Positions 1 through 12,356 of a stretch of DNA of 64,000 nucleotides are shown piece after piece. The DNA lies in contig CM046858.1 of the NCBI GenBank assembly GCA_025617745.1, positions 47,195,197-47,259,196 of the forward strand, read 5' to 3'. The notes under the pieces are model-generated. The model was not told where the DNA came from. It searched no databases and was given only the letters and a program-made list of their open reading frames with translations. The position numbers and the translations under genes are program-made. This DNA is from Heliocidaris erythrogramma. Lineage: Eukaryota > Echinodermata > Echinoidea > Camarodonta > Echinometridae. The number at the start of each line of letters is the position of its first letter. Position 1 is the first letter of the stretch.

Positions 1-713
1 CATTAAATCTTTGATGGGATATGATTTTATATTTTCATAATGAAAGACAGAGATGATTTTTATCTTGTAATAGAATCCTTAGTTAATCCTTAGTTGTATA
101 CATGGAATTTAATTTAAGATCATTTATTATAACTTTCCTTTGGAACAGGGGTGTGGATCTGTGTTCATGATTGGGGGATGACCGGCAAGAGGAAGGTGCG
201 GGGGGGGGGTATCCCCCTCCCACACCAGGGACTTTTTCAAATATCTGTCTATAAAACTTGCATTTAGCGCAACCCGAAATGTAAATATGTAACTCTGTAA
301 CAACATTTTTTTGCATTCTCATAAGCTGATAAGTACCCCTTCATCTATTATTCCCCTATTCTGAGAGTTACCTGTTTTACTTAGACAAGTACCCCTATTA
401 ATTTTTTTTTAAATAAAGTGATCCTTTCCTTCTGATAGGTGCTCCTTTTAATCTCTGTTGAGTGCCATATTTATCCTCAGTATTATTGCCCCTTTCATTC
501 TGATACATGGCGGTTTCCTTCCATTAAGTGCCCTTTTGACCCCTAAAAAGAGTCATTTATTTTATAAAATATCTTGTCCTTTTAATAAGTGCGCTAGTTA
601 TCCGGGGGTAGTTTTCCAGGGGGTATTTGTTCTAGAATCGGTCATAAGGCATTTTATGTCGTCAGAACTTAAAGCTTCCGTTAAAAAAAAAAACATGAAA
701 ACAAAATAAACAT
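1..713. repeat. AT-rich DNA with a degenerate recurring motif
   Basis: No gene is visible. Between about 325 and 610 a motif of the form AAGTRCCCCTTTT or AAGTGCYCCTTTTAAT recurs five or six times at irregular spacing of 25-60 bases, suggesting a decayed minisatellite. A G-tract follows GGAAGGTGC near 200. The short reading frames here are what chance gives in such DNA. Confidence 0.35.
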
Positions 714-1110
714 TCCCTCGTAAATAAATTCAACTTTCCCATACTGAATATGATTGTGCCCGCCCCGCTTCAGAGAAAGAAGATCCCGTTTATGCTACCA
801 ATTATTATTTTTTTTAAAGCTTAAATAACGATTTGCCCCCCCCCCCCCCGCCCACTTCGTAGAAAGAGGATCCCGTTTATGCTATATATTATTATCAAAA
901 GACAAGTGTCAAAAAAGTTTGATCGGTCGCTACGCTCGCTCGCCTAATCAAAATTAACATTCCTTTAAATACGATTGTGCCCGCCCCGCCCCTTGCCAAG
1001 AAAATTCCGTTTATGCTGCCAATTTCTTTCAATGAGAGATATTACTATTTTTCTCTCGCTCTCTACACTCGCTCGCCCAGTCAAAACCTAACATTCCCTT
1101 AAATATGATA
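714..1110. repeat. degenerate tandem repeat, about three units of 120-150 bp
   Basis: Three units share the order: CATTCC(C)T(T/C)..AAAT, GATTGTGCCCGCCCCGC (a C-tract in unit two), AGAAAG(A)AGATCCCGTTTATGCT, then an ATTATTAT stretch. Units two and three also carry GCTCGCTCGCC followed by a TCAAAA..TAACATTCC junction that leads into the next unit. The units have diverged by substitutions and length changes. The source element is not recognised. Confidence 0.55.
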
Positions 1111-1256
1111 ATTATTAAAATCGAACATTAGAAAAAGGGCTCGCTCGCGAATATGAAATTAACACTCATTTGATGTGGAACAAGTGATTGTAGGTGGTGC
1201 TTTAATTAGATATTGGCAAGGAAAAAAAATTATTCGAATTAGATTTATCAAATAGA

Positions 1257-1548
1257 GGTGTCGTGGGGTCTAGTGGATACATCACCGGACTGTGGATCTC
1301 ATGGTGGATCTCATGGTTCGCTGTTCGAATCCCGCCATGGCACGAATGTCCTTTGGCAAGACATTCATCTACATTCGCCACTCTCCACCCAGGTGTAGTA
1401 AATGGGTACATGGTAGGAATTTATTCCTTGACTGCTTTCAGCGCCTTATAGGGCACCTGGGCTAAAGCCAGGGTAATAATACCACTTCGGCGCTTAGAAA
1501 CATATGTATTCAGCACAATATAAATGTAATGTATTATTATTCATCATT
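1257..1548 (+). mobile_element. tRNA-derived SINE, nearly full length
   Basis: The head resembles a tRNA gene: an A-box-like GGTCTAGTGG at 1267-1276 and a canonical B box GTTCGAATCCC at 1323-1333. The body contains CCTTTGGCAAGACATT and CCACTCTCCACCCAGGTG. The 3' module GGCGCTTAGAAACAT leads into an ATTATTATT tail at about 1530-1540. A 13-base duplication (GTGGATCTCATG) sits between the A and B boxes. The head cannot fold as a working tRNA, so this is a SINE. The same body recurs at 15837-16110 (opposite strand), 41483-41640 and 47995-48205, and the tail module at 21293-21380. Confidence 0.8.
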
Positions 1549-1812
1549 AAATGAAAATACACTCACGGTTGATATAGGTTGAGAACAAACTATTCAGTTA
1601 ATTGCTTCTGCACAAACAAAGGTTTATCGGTCATCGGTGGCACACAGACTCAGGTTCTTCGGTAAATTAGTGATCTCGACATTCCCCCCCCCCCCCCACC
1701 TCCAACTCAGAAAGGCCTAACGACGCCCACGAGTCTATCCAGTCTTTAATGATGACATTGTACTTTGAACCCCACTAGGATGACTTTTTTCCTCTTCATA
1801 AGAATCTGATGT

Positions 1813-2004
1813 CACCGGCGGATCCAGGATTTTCCAAAGTGGGGGGAGTCTCGATGTGAAAGCGAGATACGCGAAAAACGAAAGAAAAAAGGAAAGGCCA
1901 AAATAGGGGGCTGAAGTCCTAGATGTCAATCAGGGATAATTTTAAAAAGCTCCGCCAAAAGCCCCCCCAAACCCCCCCCCCCCCCCCCCCCAGATCCACC
2001 ACTG
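1813..2004. mobile_element. foldback (MITE-like) element with G-tract arms, GGCGGATCC type
   Basis: The left end reads CACCGGCGGATCCAGG and soon enters a G tract. The right end, read on the minus strand, starts CAGTGGTGGATCTGG and directly enters a long G tract. The inner part holds no coding sequence. Ends beginning CAGTGGCG suggest a hAT-type MITE, but no clear 8-base target duplication survives. An unrelated origin for the two ends is possible but unlikely given how closely they match. Confidence 0.55.
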
Positions 2005-5000
2005 GGTATCACAGCCCGCTATGCTCGATTGGAAATTAAAGGAATATACAGACCCTCACGCTCAACTGCACACTGTAATGTAAAGAGAGAAACAAATAGG
2101 ATTATTTGAATCTTCCCACAGAAGTTCTTTTTCGGTTAGTGTCTACTTTAGAAAGATGTCATCTTAATTAATTCTGTTTCCATGGCAACAGATTTTTTGT
2201 TATAAATCAAATTCCAAACTATATTCCAAACTAAATTTGTGAATATAATCAAACAGGCGGTAACAATAATTAGATGCTTACCATTATTTCATGTTGAAAA
2301 CAAATATAGTTCTGTATTTCATTAGAAATGCAATAAATGTATTTGTTACCATGGTAACGGCCTACACATTTAGTGGTCTCCTCCATCATCCCTTTACTTA
2401 AACAAATTTTGATAAGTGAGTGTCGTGTAAAAGAGAAGATAATCATGTACAATACAAATGTATTAACATTTACTTTTTTCGGTAGCATCGTGGGTTTTTT
2501 TTTTTTTTTTGCTCAAATATGTTCTTTTTTGTCTTACTGTTTCCATAGCAACAGCCATTTTCAAACATGATGGACACCTTTTGTTTGAGTTTTTATCAAG
2601 TGAGAAACTTGTGATACATTACTTTAAAATGTTATAATGTGTTTTTGTCCTTTCTTAATCACGAATACATGACATTTTCTTAAATTCTACTGTTTTTGAT
2701 CCGTTGCCATGGTAATAGTCCTTGTGGCCACGCCCACCTCTTATTTTAGGGAAAAGAAGCATATTCTGATAGTTAATAGACCCATCTAACAAAAAAAAAA
2801 TTATTTAAGATTATTTCTATGGGGGTGGAGACATTTCAGTTTTTGGCCCATAGACTATACTAATAAACATGGGATAATTGCCTTAATACACTCTAGATGT
2901 ACCTTCAAATAGTGTTTTTCAGTCAAAATGCGCATCCAGTAAAAACACATCGTTCTGTTTGGGATAACATAAAATGAGTTATACATTACCTTATCGGATA
3001 ATTTCTTTTCTGTGTGTGACATGATAATATACATGATATGTTTAATCAAGAAAAGGCGTTTAAAATGACAAATTTACGTTGGGTAAAAAACGTTGAAATA
3101 TTGGTAGTTTTCACAACCTATTATTTTGAGTAAATCACAGTTTTATGTTTCATTACGCCATACATGTGTGCGTAATATCCTACTTTCAATTGTGTATTAA
3201 TCAGGTTTATAACTTGAAACTCAAAATAAATCTGATATCACTTGAAAAGTCTTAATCAGGTATTACATATTAGGTCCAAAAAATAAAAATCGTGATTTTT
3301 GATATTCTTTCAAATTTTGAGGCAAAAATGCGCGTGGCATCCGCCCGTACGTTATTCATCAGTATTTTTGCAAGACTTTAAGCATGAACGCCGAGCATTA
3401 CCCAAAAATGCCGTCCAAAGTTTAAAAAAAATCTTCTTGGCTGGTCTACTATTACTAAAGTTTATACTTTCGAAGCAGAATTTATACTGTACATCTCAAC
3501 CATATCAACCTCAACAAGTGATGTGAGAGTTTGTTAGATTTCGGGAAAGATCAATGTTTAAGCTCATGATCAACACCCCTGTTATGTCTTACACCCACGA
3601 GAGTCCATTCAACGCAATGCGACTTGAAAAACGTGTCAGCTTGATCAACTATTCCTTAAGGTCTTTTACTCCTCCTGGTTATACGTGCTATCATCCTGAA
3701 TGTAATGCTTGTATACTTATGCAGCTTGTATCGTCGAGCACTAATTATACTTCAAATGAAAACCCTTTCTAAACATGTGTTAATATTACTCCAATCTATT
3801 GAACCTCTACTCTTTAGCTTTCTCCTTAATCTATTTTGAGTCTTCACTTTATCTGAATATGTTACTTGTAAATTCAACCCTCGGGTTATAACCGTGATTG
3901 TGAATGGATTCTTACTTCCTAATAATAAGTAGATCATTGAGAAAGATTAATGCATGCATGTTGGAAAAAAGGCAATTTAAAAACAGTTTGATGGGTAAGA
4001 CTTCCTTTCATTTCTTGTCAGACTAAATCTTTGATAACATGGCTCATTTTATCAATCTGCATCTACAGCCTTATAATAGCAGAACTACTTAACTTAAATT
4101 CAATGTCACAACCTAATTTTTTATCGGACCTACACTGAAATAATAATTACTAATAATATATCAATTAGTATTCCTATTTGTCATTATTGCTACTAACTTC
4201 TCTTTTTGGTCATTAAGCATATACAATATGCAATATTCATATATCCCGCGTAAATTTATAATAATTTAACAATCAATCAGAACATGGTATGCTTTAGACT
4301 TACAAAAAAGGAAAGAGCCATTTAAATTATTGGTTCTGTAAAAGTTTCATTAATGTTCCATTAACCTAGTCAATATTTGAAAAGCAAATTTTCTCGTTTT
4401 CGACGAGTGCAATGAATTGAGAAAAAGATCAATCAAAATTTACACCAGCTTCATAAAGTCCAATTGAAAATAGTGGGAATGTTCTGCTCGTCCTTCTAGA
4501 GTAATACAGTGCTATTGTTAAAGCAATCTAAACATTATTAAAAAGCAACGTGAAATGATAATGCATTTTTAATGACACCGTTGTAAGAATTTATGCACAC
4601 ATTCGACCAATGTAAGGCAAAAAAATGCTAGTTAGATTGTTCTATTGATGTCTGAGTGATGCAAATTAAACTCTCTCTCATGTTTGCATATATAAATACT
4701 ATAGTATTTATAGTAAAGTTATATTTAGCACATAACTAGATTTGAAGGATGTGTTTACAATAAATCGAGTCTTACACAAACAGTATTCTTACCAAATATT
4801 TGATGCATTTTTTTCAATCAAACTCTAAAACTTTTGGATTGCTATCTTTCTACTAATGTATATGATTTCATCCTAATAAATGTCAGTTGGATGAGCACTA
4901 CTGAGCTATCAAAGCGGCTAGCAAAAGTACATTTTGAAAGTACATCTAACATTAATGTATTTTAGCAAACCTTCATCCAACTTCAGTCATGTTCAAAATA

Positions 5001-6992
5001 CTTAATGCTAGATTGAAATTGAACAATTACGTTGGATTGATGCAGTGAGTCTGGAGCTCTCATCCTGTAATATGACACCGCTGATCAATTTCTCAATTGA
5101 ACATAGAATTATTTTGGAAGCAGATTGTGCAGACAATATCGAAAAGTCGCTGTTTTCATGGATTTATATTGGACTCAATCTCTCTCTCTCTCTCTCCCCC
5201 CCCCCCCCCCTCTATTTCTCTCTGTTTCATTGTCTGTCTGTTTGTACTTATATCTGTATCTCTCTCTCTCTCTGTCTCCTCCCTCTCAATTTATCCACCT
5301 CTCATATGTCTCCTTATTCCTCTTACTTTCTATCTCTAATTACTTACCACTCTTTGAATGTTAAAACAAGATTAACTGCTTCGATATGTTTAATGTAGCA
5401 GATGATAGATGAACAAATAACAGGTCTCGATTTCAGTGCCTTTATGAAAGTAAATTTTCATGTAGTGAACATGAAATATACTTTAGATAATTGTTAAAAG
5501 TCAACATATTTCATTCAAGTTTCTCATTTCCTTTCCTCACTCTTATCCCCTCATTGAATGCAGTCATCAGCATAATACATTATATATGCTAATTGCAAAC
5601 TTGAACCATACATCACCCTACTCCATGAACCATGTTTCATTTATTGTATGGTGAATGATTTTGATTACATCGTGCTTCATTTTTTAAAGATATAAAATAC
5701 CATGTATTCATCCTTCTTCTGCTGAAGTAACACATGTCTAATTCTGAAGGATAACGTGAATTTTTAGTGAACTGGTTGCGCTCCATTTCGATGAAGTGGA
5801 TAAGGTTCGATTTTGTTACCACTTTACCCAATAGGTCAAAACTATCTATTACGTATTCTTAAAATGGTCAAATTCCTTGTCTTTTCTACCCCCTTTCTGA
5901 AAACCTTTCTACTAATTCTACATATAGATATGAGTATATTTACCTCAAGAAAAGATTTGTTTAGACCTCTACGACTATTATAATGAGTTCAACCAAAATT
6001 ATATTTAAAACTTGCCATCATTTCTAAGATGAAAGTATTTGGGTTTTAAAACTAAACGTTCCTTTTTTTACCAGATCGCAAGATCTACGTCACATGCGAA
6101 TATTCAAATTAAAAAAAGCATCCCCATCTGATGAGAACTGTGAGTCTATGATATGGCTAAATCCATGAAGACCATAATTAATATAGAAGTAGATATGCCC
6201 AGTGAGATTTGATATAAAATACTGAAAATGATTAAGTCACTATACGCCCATTATCATCACCAATAAGCATGGCGGGTAACAGTAATATTGCCCAAATTTG
6301 AATTTAATGACATGACAGCCGGGTCGGCACATCATACTCAACATCAATGGATGTATCTATTATCAGTTCATGTTTATTATTACATTTTCCAGCACAGGGA
6401 TGCGTAAATAATATGATTAATTTACACATATTTATCTTAAAGCTCAGGAATACTATCCACACTAAATTTAAAAGAAATGATATGTGATTATAACCACGTC
6501 CAAATTGAAGAGACGGCGCCACTAGGAAGAATGAAAATGATGATAATTCGATAATGATTGTCCTCTTTTACATTTCGCAGATAATGTATATAATTTAATT
6601 ATGTATCGTCCGATTTATCTTATTTTTAAATGTTCATCTATCAAATACATTCATTTTAAGTCCTTTTCCAGCTCACCCTGGAAAAGTTGACTACGGTGAA
6701 AGAAAAGAAGTCTTTATGAGCAGATGGTCTTTACATACAGATATCAATGAGAAACGCTCATCACGGGAAACAACAAAATAATGTGGTCTTTCTGACTGTT
6801 GGAAATTATAAAAGGCTTGCTGTATATTTCGTTATTAGCATATATATAGACCTACTGATGATTAATACGATACCCAAAACAGAATGTAAATGCAGTTATA
6901 ACACCAGAGTACTGTAATGTGTGTATGTGAGGGTGTTTCTTTTTAGAGAGAGAGAGAGGGGGATTAAGAATAAAATGGGATTGTAAACTTAC
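2005..6992 (-). other. no gene seen; probably first intron of the left-hand iGluR gene
   Basis: The donor at 6992/6991 opens an intron that must run through this stretch if the exon at 6993-7122 is real. I searched the minus strand for iGluR amino-terminal-domain exons with matching splice sites and found none, so the next exon is presumably beyond position 1. The stretch is AT-rich. It contains a CT microsatellite with a C tract (5178-5300) and short palindromic runs, but nothing else I can name. Confidence 0.35.
5178..5300. repeat. CT-rich microsatellite with C tract
   Basis: A run of (CT)n from about 5179 is followed by roughly 15 consecutive C and then degenerate CT/TGTC sequence. All three overlapping plus-strand frames here translate to low-complexity Ser/Leu/Pro and are not genes. 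Confidence 0.9.
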
Positions 6993-7122
6993 CAATTGTG
7001 ATATCCACACTCTGTATGGTTGGCCAGAACGATAGCCATATTAGGACCCATATCCTAAGAAGTCTGACGCCGTGAGTCGCCATCTGTGATAGCTTCAAAT
7101 TCATCGTTAAACCATGAGGCAT
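6993..7122 (-). CDS. signal-peptide first exon, probably of an ionotropic glutamate receptor
   Basis: On the minus strand an open frame begins at ATG 7122, with further in-frame ATGs at 7104 and 7083 and an in-frame TAG just upstream of 7122. The peptide has a basic n-region (HGVRLLR), a strongly hydrophobic core (IWVLIWLSFW) and a likely cleavage near TIQS-VD, so it reads as a secretory signal. The exon ends VDITI plus the first base of a Gly codon, followed by a consensus GTAAGT donor. In the iGluR family the mature chain starts with a strand of the form x-I-x-I-GG-(L/I)-F, and first exons commonly end inside that first Gly codon, so family, position and phase agree. The minus-strand receptor exons at 61013-62949 lie upstream and are already C-terminal. 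This would therefore be a second gene, running left off the window. The best-context start is 7104 (A at -3). An unrelated secreted protein remains possible because only about 40 residues are available. Confidence 0.5.
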
Positions 7123-8110
7123 GTCTGACTAAATGTCGTCGTAATTATACACTGTACAAATAAATATGATACAGAATTCTCTAACAGACACAAAAGTGGT
7201 CAGCAATCAATAAAAATCAAGCGCTTTTTCCATCCGGTTGGACTTGAATCGAGGTATTATCGCCAGTACTCGAAGGACACAAATTCTGCGAAACTCGCAC
7301 CAAATATGATTAAGAGAGAATTCGCGTGCATCTCCTGAACAAAATGTGAATTGATACGACGCTTTCCAACAATGCCGAGTTTAAACTTTTCTATCTTCCT
7401 GCTTCGTAGTGTTTTATAGCAAGCGATACAACTTTCTCATTTTGAATAATTTTAAATAAAGATGAGATCGTTGTGTAACGCTTTGTGCGAAACATGAAAT
7501 GAACTCCACTAGGATGAATAACTGCCTTCCCACAGAATGCTCCCAAATGTAATATGAATATATTCCTTGATTTAATAGGTCCAAGTATTCCTTGACGAGA
7601 TTCTGAATATAAAATAAACACCAGGAACAGATATCATCCACCGTTTGACGTCTTCAAATATTAATAGTCCAGTCATTGTCATCAATTTCCGGTCAATGTG
7701 ATAGCCAAAACAAAAAGTGAAATAAACGAATCTCCCTCTATTAATTTGATTTCCACGACTGAAAATCGTTGCTAAAGTCCCCCGAAGTCATTTTATCCCC
7801 CGCTCGATAAACAAATTTTGGGATGAGGGGGTAAGTAAAAGACGTTGACGAAGGCTCTCTAACACTCCGACATTAACTTCGATTTCACACACACGAACGC
7901 AAAGAAGGGAAATGATGTCAGATCGAAGAGTTTTGGCGTAGCGAGAGTTTGCGTTATCACGAACACCAACGCGCTGAGTCCCCGGGGCCAGATAGCCGTT
8001 CATCATCAGCGTGTGTACGCCACGGAGTAAAGTAGTACAGATAGCGAACAGTCAACGAGAAAAAAAAGGTACTATGATTTGAGTCCCATATACCAAACGA
8101 TGAGTCGGGA
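7123..8110 (-). promoter_or_regulatory. presumed 5' UTR and promoter region of the signal-peptide exon
   Basis: This stretch lies directly upstream of the exon at 6993-7122 on the minus strand. It is less AT-rich than its surroundings between about 7740 and 8040, with several CpG dinucleotides. A minus-strand frame of 72 codons at 7788-8006 has no recognisable features and may be an upstream frame or chance. No TATA or initiator element could be assigned with confidence. Confidence 0.25.
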
Positions 8111-9778
8111 GGGGGTTGCAGGGGTGAAGAGCGCATAATAAGATGAACCGCTTATCCTTGTGGTTATTAGTAACATCCACACTGTTTTGTAAAGCTTATT
8201 CCGACGTTACAGATCCATAGGTAAGCCAGGTAAGCTTCTTTGCCATTGTCTGTCGGTGTAGATAAATACACAATAACGAACTGTCAAAATTTTGGAAGCG
8301 CTATGGCCGGAATAGGCCACACCCCCTGCTAATTGATAAAAAAAGTATGAATATTCAGACTTTGGGTTTGCACAATGCAACCCTTAATTTTCACCAAAAA
8401 AAGAAAAGTAGTTGTATTCAAAACATGCTCATCGAAAGGGCATCTTGAAAGGTTACAGAAGAAGAAGATAGCAAGCAACATATCCCCTCCCTCGACTTCT
8501 AATTCCTATACTCCATCCCTCTATTATCACTCACACTATGCAAGGTATTGGATAGTGGGCGAGAGATAATGGTAACGATGATTACTCGTTATGATAGTCC
8601 TCAGTAGATTATTCTACAGGGAAATGAATGGAGTATGAATCACCCATTGCGCAAAACAAAAACGCTGTTATCACATCACAGCCGTGATAGAAATCATCGC
8701 TATTATTGGAGGAAAGTGTAATTATATTCCATCGGAATCGAGAACACAAGTGATGCAGGAGCAGGGTTTTCTTATTAGGTAGTATCTGACTGCTATGAGG
8801 GTAAGCCGATTGATTACGTCATCTCTGTGGCTTCGGGGTGTTTGGGATAGCATGCTTAGCTTCAATATCAATTGCGCCTGCCACATCTATACTGCATATG
8901 TGATAGAAGCGCAATCTTATAATGATTAGTGATCAGGTAAATTGGTATATACATGTACACCATATACAACATTGGATAATTGTTATCTTTACTGCTATCT
9001 TTCTTAAAGCCTGTTTATAAGCATAAAAATTAATTAGATCATTATTATTCATCCATTCGTAAATCAATAATGGTTTACAAGTAACATTAAATATTGTCAA
9101 TACATAAATACAATTCTGATGAGAATTATGTGTCTGCTAAATCAGAGAGAAATAAATTCACAGCATTTATTACTAGTAAAAGAGAAAATTTTCAACGTCA
9201 GGAGACAAAATTCTGTTTAAGACAAATTCTAAAATTTGTCTTTCCTGGATAAAACTCAGATGCAATCAGAAAACACTGGCAGATGGGGGCACATGCGGGC
9301 ATATTCATAATTCTTATTGGCAAATCCGTGAATCCAATTACTTTTCTGTCAAAATGTGTCTTCAGATTTCAATTTTTATTTGTTTTTCAGTCTCCGAATA
9401 AATTTTGCTTGTAGACACATTTCGTCCGACCGACAAAACCCTACCACCCCCCCCCCCCCCCTATCTAAATGTTTCATGATTGAGAGCAGCCCCTGGTCCT
9501 GGACAAAGACATGTATAGAGAGCACTTAGCTTATCACCAGACGTTTGAGGTGAAAACATGACAACTCATACAATAGCATAAACTATTTCATTCAAAGCTT
9601 ATAGTTGTAGAGGGTAGTTTGAAGGAGCAGAACTGCTATTCGTATTATCTTCGGTGTGATATCGCTCTCGGCCAGGTAACCCAAACAAGAATTGTCGAGA
9701 CTCGCTTGTCCATTCAGGTACAGACATATTTCACAAGTGACCGTATGATGGCGTTTTTCTGAGACTTGAGCATGTTAA
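8111..9778. other. intergenic, nothing recognised
   Basis: AT-rich sequence with one C tract near 9450. No splice-flanked frame, RNA gene or inverted-end element was recognised. Confidence 0.4.
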
Positions 9779-9855
9779 AGGGATACTCCGGTCATATCAT
9801 GCATATAATTTAATGTATATTTTATAAAAGATATTTGGCTGTTCATGCCATACCC

Positions 9856-9987
9856 GGGCCCCGTCTCATAAACTATTTTTCAAATAAAAACTGCAACAAT
9901 TCTCAAAGGAGAAGGATAAAAAGCAATCAAAAGTAATGATTTATTTAGCTTATACCTATTACTAACTAATTTCATGAAACAGCGCCC
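9856..9987. mobile_element. short foldback element, GGGCCCCGTCTCATAAA type
   Basis: The left end GGGCCCCGTCTCATAAACTA and the right end, read on the minus strand as GGGCGCTGTTTCATGAAATT, are imperfect inverted repeats around an AT-rich centre. Size (132 bp) and ends fit a MITE. It sits just inside a TTAAAGGGATACTCCGG motif at 9775, which resembles one end of a TTAA-site element, but I could not find that element's other end. Confidence 0.5.
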
Positions 9988-11697
9988 AGATCTCAATCGA
10001 TACTCTATTTTTCTCTCAAAAATGAGCAACGAATGATATTCAAATCGTGATTAAATAGAATCACCTTTAAAAAAAAATCTACCTCTGAACACATTGTTAG
10101 ATGCATGTAGCGTGTAAAATTTGAAAATAATTGTTTAACAAATAGTGGCAGCAATGATTCGGAATTACTTCTAAGTTGCTCGTCTGTTTTTGGTTATGAT
10201 ATTATTTATATCTAAACAAAGATTATTCTTACTACTTGGTAACCTCGTCAAATTTCCATGGATGGTTTTTATAACATTTGAAGCCAAATTGATTATCTAC
10301 CTTAACGGCCATACCGTCAGGTCAATAATCTCTATACTACTAGGAGGAGCATTGCTATTATCACTTGTCCACTTATACTGATTAATATGCTGGTTTGGGT
10401 AATTATCTAATTTTATGTATTCATTGAGCTAATCTCAGAACCTTACCAATTCGTTGTCAAGGCCAAATTAAAGTGATAATGACACTTAGTTCGATTTAAG
10501 TATAGAATAATGTAGATTAATCAATAAATATTCAAGTATAATAGCTTAATCAATTTAAGTACATCCATTAGTATATTGACTGAAAGCCTAAAAACATTTG
10601 TTCAAAATTATATAGACTAATTATATGGAAAAAAACCTGCAAGACTTTCCGCTTCATCTCCATTCAGTCTTAATTTCTACCTCTTTTAAAGATTTATATT
10701 GCATTGCATTGCATTACATTGTAGCTCCTTTGAAGCATATAACCAAATTCTAATGAAAGTAGTGAACAATTTATCAATATTTTGGGAATTGTAGAATCTC
10801 TATTTCGCCGCACATAATTTAACGATCATAATTCAACTAAAAACAAAACATGAATATTCCGCTAGTTTCTATCTACATGTATACTTTCTACCTATCATTG
10901 CATGTGTGATTTTTATTCATCTATTAATTGGTATTCCACGTTCGCTGAGGAATGCCTCATAAGTGATTCATGGATAGCACTCCAAACAGGTCTGCAAAAC
11001 GTTTCGAATGAATCTAATAACACAAGATGTCTTCATCACATGTTGCAGTCCCACCCAATGGAATTTACGTGGGTATATCAGAGTATGCTGTATACCGCAT
11101 AAAAGACTCTTGTACACTGGGAACAATCCGAATAGATGGTAACGGAATGCATATAATTATGTTTTGTATATTCATGAATTGTATAGACTAATGTTATGTT
11201 CTCTCTTTAATACTAAGAAAACAATTGTAGGGTCAGGCGATACCCTTAACATTATATGAACTTTAAAAAAAAGTTTTAGTACATGGAAGGCTCAAACATC
11301 AAAAGAAAATAGGCAACTAAATAGCTCCGAGGATTTGGCATATTCTCTACTTCAACATGCAGCCTACCTACTCTCTAATCCATCCCATGCCCACTCTTTG
11401 TAAATGAATATTTTACAAAGATGAATAAAGGATCACTTTGTTTTTGTGCATATTGACGCACGTAAATACATTTTACCTATTTTCAACACCATATCACTAT
11501 AGTTCATCGCAATGATAGTTGATCATCTATTTTTCATTAGAAACCAGATAGCAGGAAGACATTTGACAATTTATTTCACAAATAGGAAAAAAAAAACAGA
11601 ACATGTACGGAACCTTCCCAACGCCATAATAACTAAAACAAAATGTTTCAACAAAATATTTTATTTGTATCAGTGAAATTAGTTATAAAATAGTGAC
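9988..11697. other. intergenic, nothing recognised
   Basis: AT-rich sequence with a small GCATT repeat near 10700. The plus-strand frames at 10190 and 10902 have no domain, signal or splice context. Confidence 0.4.
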
Positions 11698-11719
11698 GTG
11701 TTATCGTTGATTCAATGCA

Positions 11720-11965
11720 ACCATCCCCCTCTCCCCCCCCCCTTCTCTCTCTCTCTCCCCCCCCCCCCCTCTCTCTCTCTCCCCCTCTCTCTCACACCCA
11801 CTAACTCTCTACCTATCTCTCTCCCTGTCTCTTTCTCTCTCCCTCTCTCCCTCTCTCACACACTCACACTCACACACACACACACACACTCTATCTATCT
11901 CTCTCTCACTCTCCCCCTCTCTCTCTCCGTCTCTCTCTCTGTCTCTCTCTCTCTCCCTCTCTATT
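11720..11965. repeat. CT/CA-rich low-complexity tract
   Basis: Interleaved (CT)n, C tracts and a (CA)n run near 11862-11889. The 93-codon plus-strand frame across it is a low-complexity artefact. Confidence 0.9.
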
Positions 11966-12356
11966 TCTGGCCATTGTAATGTTTGGTATCAATTTATATA
12001 AAATGATTTCGGATAAACCATCAAGGGAAGCTATAACAAGCCCAATAAAACCGAGGAAAAGTAAGAATCTACTAAACTTTAGAGTGGGTTTGGAGAGGTG
12101 ACTGGGGTATTAACATTGACCAGGAAATATTTTCGAATTCAGAATGATGACGTATGTACTAAGACAAGAACTGAGAAATGAAATATGTTTTATTGATTGG
12201 GTTAGTATTATCAGCAGGTCAGGTGGCATTCAATCGTGTCATCAAAATGAAAATTATCTACGTCATGTAAACCTATATTACGTATGTTCATCATGAATAC
12301 TAGATGTCCAATGTGCTACGTAAGCTTGACAACAGCGCACCTGCGACATTGTGGGA

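Noticed and set aside
1257-1340. Possible tRNA gene (good B box)
   Set aside because: The A and B boxes occur in a repeated element with an unrelated body and ATT tail, and the head cannot fold as a cloverleaf; it is a SINE.
11698-11979. 93-codon Ser/Pro/Leu-rich frame, and similar frames at 5045-5398, 12467-12821, 33909-34241 and 45865-46255
   Set aside because: Translations of CT/GA microsatellites and C tracts.
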